A stretch of DNA of 64,000 bases, from positions 124,001 through 188,000 of the forward strand of contig MJGA01000008.1 in assembly GCA_001910725.1 (NCBI GenBank), read 5' to 3'. The DNA comes from Phanerodontia chrysosporium (Eukaryota; Basidiomycota; Agaricomycetes; Polyporales; Phanerochaetaceae). The notes under the pieces are model-generated. The model had not been told where the DNA came from, did not search any database, and saw only the letters and a program-made list of their open reading frames with translations. Positions 24,928-36,959 of this stretch are shown in pieces. The translations under genes were made by a program, and so were the position numbers. Position 1 is the stretch's first letter. Each line of letters begins with the position of its first letter.

Positions 24928-26150
24928 CTACATAACCAAGTCCTTGACAGATGCCATCTGCACGCCCGCGCTACCGTTCGTTCTCGCGAGCGCCCACTGG
25001 ACACGATACCGCTGATCAGACGCGCATACAAGCATCAGCAGACGGGCGTGGCGTACCTGCACTGTCCGGCGGACGCCCTCCTCGAGCGGCACGCGTGGAC
25101 GGTACCCGAGGAGCGCACGGGCCTTGGCGATGTCAAACCACTGCGTCACTGCGCACTGGCGCGCATAGCACTGCACGAGCAGGCGCGCGTCGTCCGAGGC
25201 GCACCCTACGACGGCGCGCACGCCCGCGGCGGCGGCGGCGGCCCATGCAGGCACGCCCGTCACGCGCCATGCGTGCTCGCGCGCAAGCCCCGCGGCGATG
25301 GCGTGCGGGACGTCCCAGACCGGCCGCGGCTCGCCGTTCGTGATGAAGAACGCGTGCCCGCCGACGGGCCGCCCGCGAGCAGCGCGCGCGCGCCGAGCAC
25401 CGCGGCGTCGGCGGCGTTCGAGACGTATGTCCAGTCGAAGAGGTTCGTGTTGTCGCCGACCTCGAAGGAGAGCCGCGGGCCCGCGCGGAAGGCGTCGACC
25501 ATCGGGTGCACGGCACATGGGCTCCCCGGGCTGGAACAGGCGTCAGCTCCGGGCGTGAAGAGTGGCGGAAAGATGGTACCCAAAGAGCGCAGACGGCCTG
25601 AGGCTGATCGTGGCGACGCCGTCGGCGCCGTGTGCGTCGCAGACGACGGACTCCGCCCAGGCCTTGCTGTCGAGGCGCGCGTGTAGTGCGTAGCGCGGGT
25701 ACCCGACGCGCTCGTCGGCGCCGGCGAGGGGGTCGCCCGAGAAGACGACTGATGCATCGCTGATGTAGACGAACGCACGCACGCCGTGCTTCGCCGCAGC
25801 GCGCAGCACTGTGCGTGTCCCGCGATAGTTGACTGCCCACTGCACGTCCGCGGGCGCAGACGGGCTCGCAGCTGCAGCGTGGATGACGCATGTGGGGCGC
25901 TACCTACGACGTGCTCATGTCAGCGGAACGGGAATAATGCAAGTCGGGATGGCATGCTTGCTTGTTGAAATGCAGAATCTACGGCAGCCTCGTCGGTGAC
26001 ATCGCAGCTCAGCACCCGTGCACGCGCGTCGAGCTTGCAGTCGGCGATGTCGAGGACGGCGACGGTGCTTGACGGGTCCTGGAGCAGGAAAGCTACGATG
26101 TGGCGCCCCAGGAAGCCGGCACCGCCAGTGACGATGTAAGACTGCGACAT
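24928..26150 (-). CDS. 3-beta-HSD / Erg26-like NAD(P)-dependent dehydrogenase
   Basis: Short-chain dehydrogenase-type enzyme of the 3-beta-hydroxysteroid dehydrogenase/sterol-4-carboxylate dehydrogenase group. N-terminal Rossmann motif TGGAGFLGRHI, acidic end of beta-2 VAVLDIAD, then CVIHAAAASPS, NYRGTRTVLRAAAKHGV, FVYISDASVVF, SLRPSALFGPG, and DNTNLFDWTYVSNAADA. The C-terminus reads FDIAKARALLGYRPRVPLEEG, typical of Erg26 proteins. Intron 25900-25961 appears to use a GC donor (GCAAGC) with branch GCTGAC; a second intron removes about 50 nt after FG. One break at 25366-25368 (GGPVGGHAFFITNG) fits a lost G/C. The usual YxxxK catalytic Tyr position reads Arg (RLDSK), see findings. About 350 aa. 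Confidence 0.82.
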
Positions 26151-27625
26151 CGGGTGAGAATTGAGTTGCTCAAGTGGTACGATGCGCCACGGTATATGGG
26201 CATGGCGAAATCATGGGCGTGCGGCTGAACAACAACGTTGTTCCTGAGCGAGCATTGTTGTGTGCGAAGGATCTGTACGGGATGAAACATCGCACAGCCC
26301 ACTGCGGATCTGGAAGGGAGCCGAACCATCGATGCTGCCAGGAACACCGTGGCGCAGGTCAGCTCCCAGTGGATCATGCTAAGCAGCATCATTCCCTTCT
26401 GACCGCGATGTAGCCGCCGCAAAACCCGGGCGGTACTTCGAACCCAGCAATGTTCGACTCAACGTGCACTTCCTGGTTACAACTCTTGGTTAGGGGGGCA
26501 CACACCGAAATCGTGGTCGGTACTGCCAAGCGTTGATTAAGCAGGGACCATGAGATTACTATCACTGGCCCCTGCTTTATAAAAACTTGAGAGTAGAGGT
26601 CACTGCAACTCACTGGGCCCGAATCCCGTTGGCGGTCTTAGGCAGGTCGACAGATGCACGTCTTGCCTACCTCTAGATTTTTTGTTTGTATTTTTCCAGG
26701 CCTGTCGAAGGGCAGCGGATGCGATCCGGTGCAAAAAGTGGTCGTGGCCCCTGCTTTATAAATTCTGTGACGAGCCGGTCACAGCCAATGCCGCGCTGCC
26801 GGACGGTCTCCTGGCCCGTCGACGTCGCCTCGTTTGATCAAGCGGAGGTCGAAATTGTCACGCTTTCCTCGTCCAGATGTAACGCTTTCATGCCATTCTT
26901 CCTCTGTAGACGGGCACAACACTGGGAACGTCGTTATAAAGCTGGCTTCATGTTCTGAGCATGCATACCAACCTATCATACACTTCTGGGAACATCTCAA
27001 CCACAGGATCTGACTGGATCTGCCCATCAAATCCCGTTTCCGTCGCATTTTGGACCGCTTCAGACGTCTACAAAAGCATCCTCGTCTACCTGCTGAACCT
27101 CAGCATATTGTGTCTATCGATAGGTACTGCGTGTATGCATTCCAAAATAATCCACCTGCTTGAGTAGACGTAGAGACTGCTAACCAATTTATAAAGCAGG
27201 GCAATTTTAAACAGGGCAGCGATAGTACACTTGGTCGCGGCCGGACAGTGCATCACCCGCGTGCCTCACACAAGAGCTTGGGCGGGGGCGGCGTTCACGA
27301 TGGCATCTATCAGTCACTTCTTCATCATCCGAACAGCATCTTGAGCGGCACGAGAGATTCCTTCTTCGAAAGAGTTCAAACACCAACATTCCTTGGAGGA
27401 TTGGAGAGCAGAAAGCCAATGGGCGCTCCGTTGTTGATTTTGGCGCCGAGAGACCATCTTCCGCATCTTCCATCGTTGCAAGTGACCTCCACCAACAAAA
27501 ATGCATCAGCGCCGGTCTTTCTTCTCCCTATCTCAGGAATTCCGCCATGGGAATAGTACGCTCAAAATCACATCCTGAGCGCTGTATCACGCAGATTGTC
27601 GGCTGCATCCCGTTGTAGCCATGGA
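26151..27625. other. Long divergent intergenic region with repeated TTTATAAA-box motif
   Basis: About 1.5 kb between the divergent dehydrogenase and ABC copy 2. It holds three copies of a 14-15 bp motif described separately. Short frames (for example 27248-27556 on plus) have no recognisable identity. Confidence 0.45.
26569..27201. repeat. Three copies of CCCCTGCTTTATAAA, two direct and one inverted
   Basis: CCCCTGCTTTATAAA occurs at 26569-26583 and 26748-26762; the complement of CCCTGCTTTATAAA is at 27188-27201. The first two copies share 18 bp (TGG before the motif). The inverted copy makes a small transposon end plausible (interval 455 or 633 bp), but I find no convincing target duplication, so a repeated promoter element is equally possible. 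Confidence 0.5.
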
Positions 27626-30600
27626 ATGACCTTCTTCAACAGTTCCGCCAACGCGTGGGAGACAAGTCGTCGCCCAGCTTGCGCGACGCAGCTCCTGAAC
27701 CGCTTGCTTTCCTCCCGCAACGCTCAGCGCAGAGAGGAGGATGGAGTGTACGTGAGCTCGCTTTCCGACGATTCCGCAGTGACGAACAAGAGCTCAGTTG
27801 AACAGGAAGCGCTGCTAGCTTTGCCGCCGCCCCCATCGTACGACGTCGCCGTGCACAACCTTTCCGTCGCCGTCCCGCCCTCTCGGACATACGTTCCGCA
27901 GGCCTTACGCAGTGTCTTCCGGAGGCAGGACGCGGAGGGGGGAGACGGGCCCAGCTCAAGCCCAGGCGGCGGCGACGGACTGATCATCCGGAACGTCAAC
28001 GCTGTCGTCCGGCGCGGAGAGGTCATGGCGATTATCGGCGGCTCAGGCTCAGGCAAGACCACCCTGCTACACGCAATAGCTGCGCGGCTCGGGAATCTGC
28101 CCATTGCAGAGGGCCACGTCTCTATCACACCCTCGCCCGGCGGTGTCGCGAAAGATGGCGCGCACCCCAGAGGTGGCGAGGGCCGCTTCAAGGGCATGAG
28201 CAAAGTCGTCGGGTTCGTGAGGCAGCATGACTACCTCCTACCTCATCTTACGGGCGAGTTTCACGGCTATATGCGCGCATATAACGTCCATTGCTGATTG
28301 TGGCGGCAGTCCGGGAGACCCTGAGCTATGCCGCGAAGCTCCGGCTGCCTTCGTCCGTCGACAAGAAGACCAGGGATCTCATCGTCGAGCAGACCATCCA
28401 GGAACTCGGCCTGGCAGAGGCGGCCGACACGATAGTGGGAGGCGCAGGCCGCAAGGGCATTTCAGGAGGCGAGAAACGTCGACTTTCCATCGGTTGTGTT
28501 CTAGTCAGCTTTCCCTCCGTTCTCATCCTTGACGAGGTCACGACTGGTCTTGGTAAGTTAATTAGTTCGTTATGAGGCCGTCATCAATCCTGACTCCTGT
28601 TCTCAGATTCGTTCATTGCATTTCAGCTGCTCGAGACTCTGGACCGACTGGCGAAGCGCGGGCGGACAGTCATCCTTTCGTTACACCAACCCCGCTCCGA
28701 CGCATTCGCACTCTTTTCACGCATTCTGCTGATGTCCCAGGGCTCGGTTGTCTATTCTGGTACAACATCACAATGCCTGCCGTACTTTGCGCAACTCGGT
28801 TTCCAGCCCGAGGAGCAGACTAATCCTCTCGACTTCCTGATCGACATCTCTAGCATCGATACGCGGGACGAAGACAACGAGCGCGAGAGCAGGGAGCGTG
28901 TTGCCAGACTTTTGCAGTGCTGGAAGGAGAAGACCGTCATGGACGCCGAGAAGGACACCATATCCAGCCCTGTGTTTACGGAGACAGCGGCGGGACCCCG
29001 GATCTCGAGAAGCAGTCGTTCGAAGCGGCACCAGCACCAGCCGCGACGAGCGGAAAGCGCCCCAACGTGCTCCAGCAGACCATCGTCCTCCTTCCGCGCG
29101 CGTCCCGCAACATGATCCGCGGGTACCCCGAGCTCGCGGGACACATTCTGCAGGCCGTCGCGCTGGGGCTGCTCATGGGCTTCACGTTCTTCCGGCTCGG
29201 CGGGCAGCCAAACGACATCCAGAGTCTGAAGACGCTCGCATTCCAGGCCGTGCCCGCGTACGGCTACATGATCCAGAACGTGTGGACGTTCAAGTGGTGC
29301 ATGGCCCTCGTCGTCTTCGACCGCGAGCGCAGCGATAACCTGTACGCGCCCGCGGCGTGGGTGCTCTCGGAGCTCCTCGCGTGGTTGCCGATGAATGTGC
29401 TCGTCGCCGGCGTTTTCTCGATCGTGGTGTACTTCATGAGTAATATGCGCACCGACGACTTGCATTACAATTTTGGCGTGTGGTTCATCGACCTTGTCAT
29501 CATCCAGCACTGTTACGTCGCATGGTCTCTCCTGGCAGGCAGTATCGAGGTAAGCACCTTTCCCAGACCTTCGCGCACTTCGTCCTAACGTGCCGAACAG
29601 CGCAGCTACGCCCGCGCATCGCTCCTCGGAAACTCACTCGGCGTCTTCTTCGTCCTCTCGCCCGGTTTCTTCATCGTGAACGTGCCCGGCTGGATCCGGT
29701 GGTTCCGCTGGGTCTCGCCGCACTTCTTCTCCTACCACATCGTCATCCTTTCCCAATTCCGCGACCGCACCTTCACCTGCACGGGCGTGGCAGGCGCCGC
29801 GCGCGCACAATGCTCGGGCGAGAACGTGCTCCGCGGGCTGCGCATCTCGCCCACCGAGCCGCTCTGGCCCATGTTCCTCGGGAACCTCGCGTTCGTGCTC
29901 GTCGTGACCGCGCTCGCGACGCTGCTGCTCAGCGTGTGGAAGCCCGGAGGTGTGCGCCACGCGCGCCGCGCCGCGGGCGGCGCGAAGGGAAAGGAGGCGC
30001 GTGCGGCGGAGATCGACATCGTGCGCGCGCGCGTCGACGTCGTGGCCGAGCATGTCCGTCTTACCCACGTCCGCCGCGCGCTGCCGTCGTTCCGACGTGT
30101 CGAGACGCCGATTCTCACGGACGTCGGCGCGCGGTTCCCGAGCGGCGAGGTGTCGGTGATCATGGGCCCGAGCGGGTCGGGCAAGAGCACGTTCCTGCGG
30201 ATGTGTGCGGGCAGGCCGATGAAGGGCGGGCTTCTCAGCTCGTTTGAGGCGCAAGGAGAGATCAGGTTCAACGGCGTGCCGGTGTCCCGTCGGACGCGGC
30301 ACGTGTGCGCTTTCGTGGAGCAAGGTACGCACGGCCCTGTCTGGCGTGCGCACCGGGCACTGAGAGACGTTTTCAGACGATGACCACCACTTGCCTGCAT
30401 TGACTGTCCGCGAGACGCTGCGCTTTGCAGCCATCATCAAGCTGCCGAGCACCGTGAGTCGCAAGCGCAAGATTGCGCGCGCGGAGGAGGTCCTCCGCAT
30501 GCTCGGCCTCCGGGACTGCGCAGAGGGCATGGTCGGCGGCGAGCTGCTAAAGGGGATCTCTGGTGGAGAGAAGCGCAGGCTGTCGCTCGCGTGTCAGATG

Positions 30601-32187
30601 GTACGCCCGTCGGCTAAGCCTCTCCGGCACGGTGCTGACATGGGGGTGGTAGATCAACGACCCAGCGGTACTTATTGTCGACGAGCCGGTAAGACGTTCT
30701 CTTTTGAGCACGGACAATCATATGCCGAACTTTTTAACTAGACTAGCGGCCTGGATGCCAACACCGCCAGGAATGTCATGGAAGCCCTGCAGGCTCTCGC
30801 TCGGAGCGGGTGGGTTCATTCTTGTATTCAGTAATTGAGAAATACTCTAATTCCTTGCTCATCCTGTGCAGGCGCACGGTCATCGCGTCTCTTCACCAGC
30901 CACGTAGTGATATCTATAACATGGCAGACAACTTCATGATCCTAGCCAAGGTGAGTCAATCGAGCCCCACAGTTGCGTAGAGCCGCCAACTGACCGCTCT
31001 CCAGCAAGGGAACGTGGTATATCAAGGGCCTCGGGAACAACTTCTGCCGCATCTCGCCCTCGCAGGATACGTCTGCCCGCCACTCTACAACCCAGCGGAC
31101 TACTGCATGGACCTCATTTCTGTCGACGTGCGCGGCAAGGTCAATCAAGAGAGGACGTCAGCTCGTGTCAGCTCGCTCGTTGAGTTCTGGAAGACCCGCC
31201 AAGACAAAATGCTTGAGTACGCACGGGGAGAGCCAGCGGTTACCACGGTGCATGTCCAGGAGGAGCGTCTGCTTGAGGATCGGCCAGAGCACACGCCCAT
31301 CTGGGTTGCGCTGCCCGTTATTCTTGACCGCACCCTGCGCAACACCTGGAGACAGCCTGACATATTCTGGACGCGGTGGATCCAAGCGCCAGCCATGGCC
31401 ATCTGCTTTTTCCTGTTTTTCCTGCGGCTCACGAATGGTCCTGCGGGAGCGCAAGACCGCATTGGTCTAATCACTGAATGTACCTCCGCAGTTGCTTTCG
31501 TCGGGTTCATGAACCTCGCCGCCATCTATCCCGCAGAGAAGACTGCCTTCTTCCACGACTACAAGGCCGCAGGCGGCCGGTACTCGAGCGCCGCGTTTAT
31601 CACGGCGTTCAGCCTCTTTGCCCTCGTCCCCGAGTTCGTCTCCGCGGTGATATTCTCTGTCATCATGAACGTCGCGACAGGCATGCGTACTAACGCCCGG
31701 ATCTTCTTCGAGTTCACCATTGCAATCTGGGTGCAGCTCAGCTTCGGCGAGAGCGTCGGCATCGCGGTCGCGTCCTTCTTCGACACCATGGGTCTCTCGG
31801 TCTCGATCGTGTCCGTGCTCATCTCGGCCGCGGGCCAGGCGAGCAGCATATTCTCTGCGTCGACTGCCAAGTTCCTGCAGGACATCGCGTGGATCTTTCC
31901 AATGAAGTACGGCGCCCGCGTTACGCTCATCAACGAGATGCAAGGCAAGGTGTTCGATTGTTCTGCCGAGAGCATCGCGAGCGGCGAGTGCACGGCTGCG
32001 ACGGGCCAACAGGTGCTGGACTTGTTTGGGTTTCACGATACCCCGTGGCACTCGTTCTCATTGCCATTGCTGTTACCCTGGGGTATCGTGTCGCAGCCTG
32101 GGCACTGTTGTCACTCAGGTACGTTGTCCAAATACCGTCTGGAAGATCGTGTACTCACTGTATCATTGTAGGATGCGTTACGTTTGA
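27626..32187 (+). CDS. Full-size ABCG-type transporter, copy 2
   Basis: Close paralogue of the transporter at 13.5-18.0 kb with the same exon plan and the same terminal mini-exon (MRYV, stop 32185-32187). ATG 27626 begins MTFFNSSANAWETSRR, then the shared block LLALPPPPSYDV.VHNLSVAVPP. NBD1: GGSGSGKTT, GISGGEKRR, LILDEVTTGL; NBD2: GPSGSGKST, GISGGEKRR, LIVDEPTSGLD; two six-helix ABC2 domains with FHDYKAAGGRYSS and SFGESVGIA blocks. Two one-base breaks relative to copy 1: 28992-28994 in the cytoplasmic linker and about 32049-32052 in the last helix (HLVLIAIAVTLGY). Both are repaired by one extra G or C. Probably a plasma-membrane efflux pump; substrate unknown. Confidence 0.91.
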
Positions 32188-32533
32188 CCCATCTCCACAC
32201 TTCAAGACTTGCTGCTGCTTGATACACAATGCCTACTTATATAGTCGGTTTTATTCAGCCGAGCTTTCACTTCAGCGTGATACCCTCCTCTAAAACTACG
32301 TCCCGACCAGCATCCACTCTTGGAACAATGCGCAAGATTGCTTAGCAGATGTTGGGGGAGATGCTAAGTCCGACTCGGCGCAATCTTTGTTGTATCTTGT
32401 TTCGTGTGCATGCGTGCGCGCGGAGGCGCTGTCTCACCCGATCGGTACCGAAGAGCAGGTCAGCGAGCGGGAATATAAGGCTGCAACTGCTCTAGGGCGC
32501 GGCTGACCACACGCCTTCCCCTCGCACGACAGG
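32188..32533. other. Intergenic region with TATA box of the acetyltransferase gene
   Basis: 346 bp. ATATAAGG at about 32473-32480 lies close to 60 bp before the ATG at 32534. Nothing else recognised. Confidence 0.45.
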
Positions 32534-33534
32534 ATGCCATTAGAGGGTATTACTCTGCAGCAAGTCGAAAGCCCGTCGGGTATATGCACATTGTTAAGCC
32601 GCGTTTGTCTTGATCTGAAAATGCGTATTACAGATGCACGCATCGCCGAGGCAGTCGCGCTCTTTGTGGAGCTCATGCACGATGGTATGGGCCGCGCTCA
32701 TACTTGATTCGCCCTGCACGGGTGCGCTGAACCCCTGCACAGATAAGTCGATGATCAGTCTCACTGGCGGCGCGCCCGAGCTCGTGGGGCCACTCGGCAG
32801 CGCGATGCTCCGCGCCGGTGCGCAGTATGGCGAATACTACGAAGCAGTCGATGCACACGGCCGCTTGGTCGGTTTTCTGATGACAATGCCGCCTGGTCAA
32901 GACCTGTTCAGCACGTGAGTATACGCACGTGAGATCGTATTCATGGCGTCAATGACTGACTAGGTTGCTTTAGAGACGAGCAACGCGCTCTTGGGCTCAC
33001 GGACTTCATGGGAAAACTCCCAGAGGCAGGGAAAGAGTACTATAGGACGACAGTCAGTAGGATCTTCGTACGCTGGAGTGCTGGCTCGCAGAAATTGACT
33101 GCTTCTTCTCGCAGTACATGATAGAGTTTCCTGCAGTTGTGAACAGGAATCTAGGGCCCACGGTACGTCCACGAATTCCGGAGATACCCCTCGCTCATGA
33201 CGATCTGTGCAGGGCAAACGGGATTCGTGGTACATCCATATGCTTATGGTAAAGCGTGAGCATCAAGGCCGTGGCATTGGCAAGGGCCTCATAGGACTCG
33301 TTCGAGAGAAGGCTAGTTGATACTTTGGGTTACATTTCCCTCCTCCACGTACTAAAATATTGTCGCTACTATTAGGCTGCGAAGAACGGCGACAGAATCG
33401 CGATGTCTTGTACAACGGACACGAACGCGATCATATACCAGCGGTGCGGGCTAACCCTCCGCGATAAGCAGATGATGCCGTCACCTTGGGGAGAGTGGCC
33501 ATTGTACTTGCTTGCTCTCGACACAACAACATAG
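32534..33534 (+). CDS. GNAT-family N-acetyltransferase
   Basis: Acetyl-CoA-dependent acetyltransferase of the Gcn5-related superfamily. Exon 1 is 32534-32579 (MPLEGITLQQVESPS), intron 32580-32633, then DARIAEAVALFVELMHDD and DKSMISLTGG; the substrate-side strand EYYEAVDAHGRLVGFLMTMPPG; FPAVVNRNLGPTGKRDSWYIHMLMV; and the acetyl-CoA loop REHQGRGIGKGLIGLV (motif A, Q-x-x-G-x-G/A). The C-terminal part reads AAKNGDRIAMSCTTDTNAIIYQRCGL with the usual final Tyr/Arg-Cys-Gly. The intron before AAKNGD only keeps frame if its donor is GC (AAG|GCTAGT at about 33313). This resembles the common basidiomycete GNATs of unknown substrate. Stop 33532-33534, convergent with OPT, 311 bp away. Confidence 0.82.
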
Positions 33535-33845
33535 AGGTTGCATACTTTGCAAGGCTTTCCCAAACAGCTTCACGACATCTTTGCTGAAGCAGCGATGCAA
33601 CGTTTCGGACCGGATTCTTGGAAGTTTTGCATGGAGACAAATGACTTTTTTCAAAAGCAAAAATCGAGTGGCTGTCTGCTTTCTTGACTCTACAGCTCAA
33701 AGCATGCGATCGCATCATCGGTATGATAGCAGTAGTAGTACATACTAGGATTACATGGTAACTCTTTGAAGCGCCGTAAGACTTGACCGTAGACACGCAG
33801 GGCAAGCCAAAGGCCAGACCCAACGTGTCATTTCCATAGACTACC

Positions 33846-36800
33846 TCAACTCGTGAGCCGCTTGCAGTAGTCGGGATTGCCCACGGGATTCTATATTCGC
33901 GCAAATTAGATGATGCTATGATCTCACGGTACGAGGCAGTGACGCACCAGAGCCCAAGTCGGAAAAGCGGTAGTCTTTCCGCTACCGCCGCCGACGGCGA
34001 AGGTGTAAACAAAAATCATGATCTGCGTGCCACCGTCGAGCGCAGCACTGAGCAAGAAGTTGTACTTGCGGAACCATGTCGCGCGATACTTGCGGAGGTA
34101 CCATTGCGAGACGATCGCAAGAAGGAAGCTCGTGAACACGCTCGAGTTAATGCCCACGCTGAGGAAACCGAGCTCAGCTGCATGCGGCACTACGTCAGAG
34201 GGGCATACACAAGGGTATTGCAGGACAGGCACGCACCAACGAGGATGGGCGTGAAGACGTGGTTGAAGCCGAACTTGGGCCAGCGCCTGTGCGCGAGCCA
34301 GGGGATGATGGGGAAGCCGAGGCCTGCGATGAGCATGTACGGCACGAACCCATAACGGGTGCCCGTGGCGTACAGCGGCTTGCCGAGGGCGCCCCACGCG
34401 ATCGCGTCGCTGTTGTACGACTGCACCTGCTGGCCGCTCCAGATGTTGCTGCCCTGCACGTCGAGCAGAATCTCGCGGTGCGTGGTGACGATCGTGCGCA
34501 TGATGGCAAAGTTGAGCAGCGCGCCAATGACTGTCCCGATCGTCTGCACCGTGAATGTTACACGCGGAGGGATCTTCGTGTACTGGCCCAGCTTGAGGTC
34601 GCGCAGCAGGTTCAGTGCCTGTCCGAGCGAGTTGTAACCGTACAAGGTAAAGTACCTGTTCACCATCAGCTACGAGCACCGCGAGCATAGAGACACAACG
34701 TACATGTTCGCAACTGGCTTGCCTGGGATGATCGCACCACCAATGATCTGCACGAGGTTCTCGATACTTGGCGCATAGCCCGTGGTGCAGTTGAGTGTTC
34801 CGACCACGGGAATGAAGAGCGTGCAGAAGATAAGTGCAACGAAGAGGCCCCACCACGGCAGCTGGCTCTTCGCCGTGTAGCACGTCGCGAGTGCCATTGC
34901 GACAGTGCCGAGAAACATGCCAGCGTACCAGTACCACTACCGCATGTGGTGAGTGCAGGTCAGACTGTATGCAGACAGAGACTTACCGGGACCTCCTTGT
35001 AGATCTTCATCTTCTGGTAGTGAGGATCGTCTTCCTCCTTGGTCTGTACAGGTCAATGTGCATTAGCTATCTTGCTCGGCCGGAAGGAATTCACCACGAA
35101 TACGCACCCATGCATCGCGGATAATGCCGTATACGGTCTTGCTGTGCCAGAGCAGGAAGTGCATGAGCGCGGCGCCGATGTACATGGTACGGGATATCTT
35201 GTAGAGCAGCTGCGACGCTGCGTACCACGGCAGGCCTTGCTCGGCGAGCTTGTCGTAGTTGAGCGTGTAGTCCGGGTTCAGGATCGAGAGTTGGTCGTAC
35301 TGCGTGCCGTTCTCGTAGAAGAGCAGTTGCGTCAGGAATGGGAAGTTCTGAGCGTGCCATACGTTCCTTGCATAGCACGCGCAGAAAGCGACACTGCCCC
35401 GCCCTCAGTACCATGTCCCGGCTCGAGAATAAGGAGAAAACGCACATGCAGACCAGGCACCCAGCGTACAGCGAGAGCTGAGTCGACAGCGGCGTAAAGA
35501 GCGAACCAATTGAGCTGCCGCCCGATCCGACATACACCCAGTCGAAGCAGAGCGAGAAGAGGCCCAGGCCTTCGTTACCGGCCGCGCCACCAAAGATGCG
35601 CGTGAACCACGCGCTCTTCTGGTTCGCGAGGCAGAAAATCGACACGCCTGTGAGGGTCCTGCACTGGCGTTAGCGCCCTGCCTCGCCACAGGAATGACAA
35701 GTACCCACGGCGCAATATACTCCGGGATCCACTCCCATACGAAGATCGCAATGCACCTGCGGAGGCAGTTGTATGAGTCCGCTGTGTCGGGCCGCAGTGG
35801 GAGAGCTAGGTACGTACGTGATCCAGAAGAAGCGCATGCGGCGCTTCTGCATGAGCGCAGACTTTCCACGGTGCAGCGTATCAAAGAGCTGTACGGTCGG
35901 CACGAGCTGTGGGTACACAGCGAATGTCGGGTACACGAGGAACACGCGCATGATGCCTGCGAGGCCGTATCCGATGAGCTGCGAGCCGATGAGACTGCAG
36001 GTATGTGAGTGCGACAACCCGACACAAGAAAGGCAGGGCGGGCGTACGTGAAGATACCGACCGCAACATTCGGCCGGACGTGGTAATACAGGTCTTGAGC
36101 AGCAAAGATGCTGATCGCCAGGGCAGAGTCCGATGCCGTGGATGCCTAGGCTATAGCGTGAGACAAACTCTAGATAGTACTCTGACAGCGTGGGGCTCAC
36201 CATGATCGTGATAGCGACGTGCTCCTTGATGTCTGTGCTCGGTGTTAGCGCAGCTTCCGGCCGCAAACAGCGGCGGTTAACTCACTGAAGGGCCCGGGTT
36301 CAGCCACCGCCAGAACCGGTTGTCGCGTGTGCGGATGCGCGCGTTGTCGAGGGGCCCGGGATGACCTCCGCCATGAACTGACCGATAATGTACGCAAAGA
36401 TCTATCGGCGGTCATGAGTGCCAAAGCGGGTCGCTTGTAGGGAGAAGCATACCTGCAAGAACAGCTGGCTGACGGAAATGGTCTGAGGGCGGAAATACTG
36501 CGGCGGCGCTCAGCAAAGGGTATATAGGCTATGCGGGCGACCATACGCACGAAGATTTGGCCAAGGATAGCCCCGAAGCAGGACAGCCCGAGAGAGAGGA
36601 ACCACATGCGGAACGTGAAGATGGGCAGCGACGGGTCATCCTCGAGCGAAATCAGACGGACGGCATAGTCGATGTCGGTGACTGCGGGGCTAACAGTCAG
36701 TGACGACATGCCATGGGTACGACCATGGAATTTCCTTACCGATAGGCCGCTCTTTTCCGTCCTTGCCCAAGTCAATTGCACGGACGTTGTCGTATACATC

Positions 36801-36959
36801 ACCGACCGAGTCCGAGAGGGCGGCAGTCTTGAGATCGACGATTGGAACGGCACCTTCGACCTCATTGTCGCTGACGGAAAGCTTCTCGTCGATGATAGAG
36901 TCCTCGGAAGGTGCCTTCTTCTCGGAGGTGAGGACGGGCACCGTCGCAATGGCGGCCAT
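33846..36959 (-). CDS. OPT-family oligopeptide transporter
   Basis: Proton-coupled small oligopeptide (tetra/pentapeptide or glutathione-type) transporter of the OPT family, about 14 membrane helices. ATG 36957-36959 gives a polar N-terminus (MAAIATVPVLTSEKKAPSED), then YAVRLISLEDDPSLPIFTFRMWF, FRPQTISVSQLF, GLDNARIRT-type loop and NPGPF, YPTFAVYPQLVPTVQLFDTLH, WIPEYIAPWV, NEGLGLFSLCFDWVYVGSGG, KTVYGIIRDAW, and GKPVANMYFTLYGYNSLGQ followed by LLRDLKLGQYTKIPPR. The C-terminus reads LDGGTQIMIFVYTFAVGGGSG and, after a last intron, NPVGNPDYCKRLTS, matching the family ending. At least ten introns; frame intact throughout. No regulation visible. Confidence 0.92.

Noticed and set aside
25510..25570. 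Frame change in the dehydrogenase after SALFG
   Set aside because: Explained by an ordinary intron with GTACCA donor, GCTGACG branch and CAG acceptor.
26435..26500. B-box-like GGGTTCGAAGTACC on the minus strand, possible tRNA
   Set aside because: No matching T stem, no A box at a suitable distance and no acceptor stem can be formed.
33960..34000. P-loop-like GGGSGKTT in the OPT transporter
   Set aside because: It lies in the conserved OPT C-terminus where GGGSG is normal; the KTT is a chance extension, with no ATPase fold around it.
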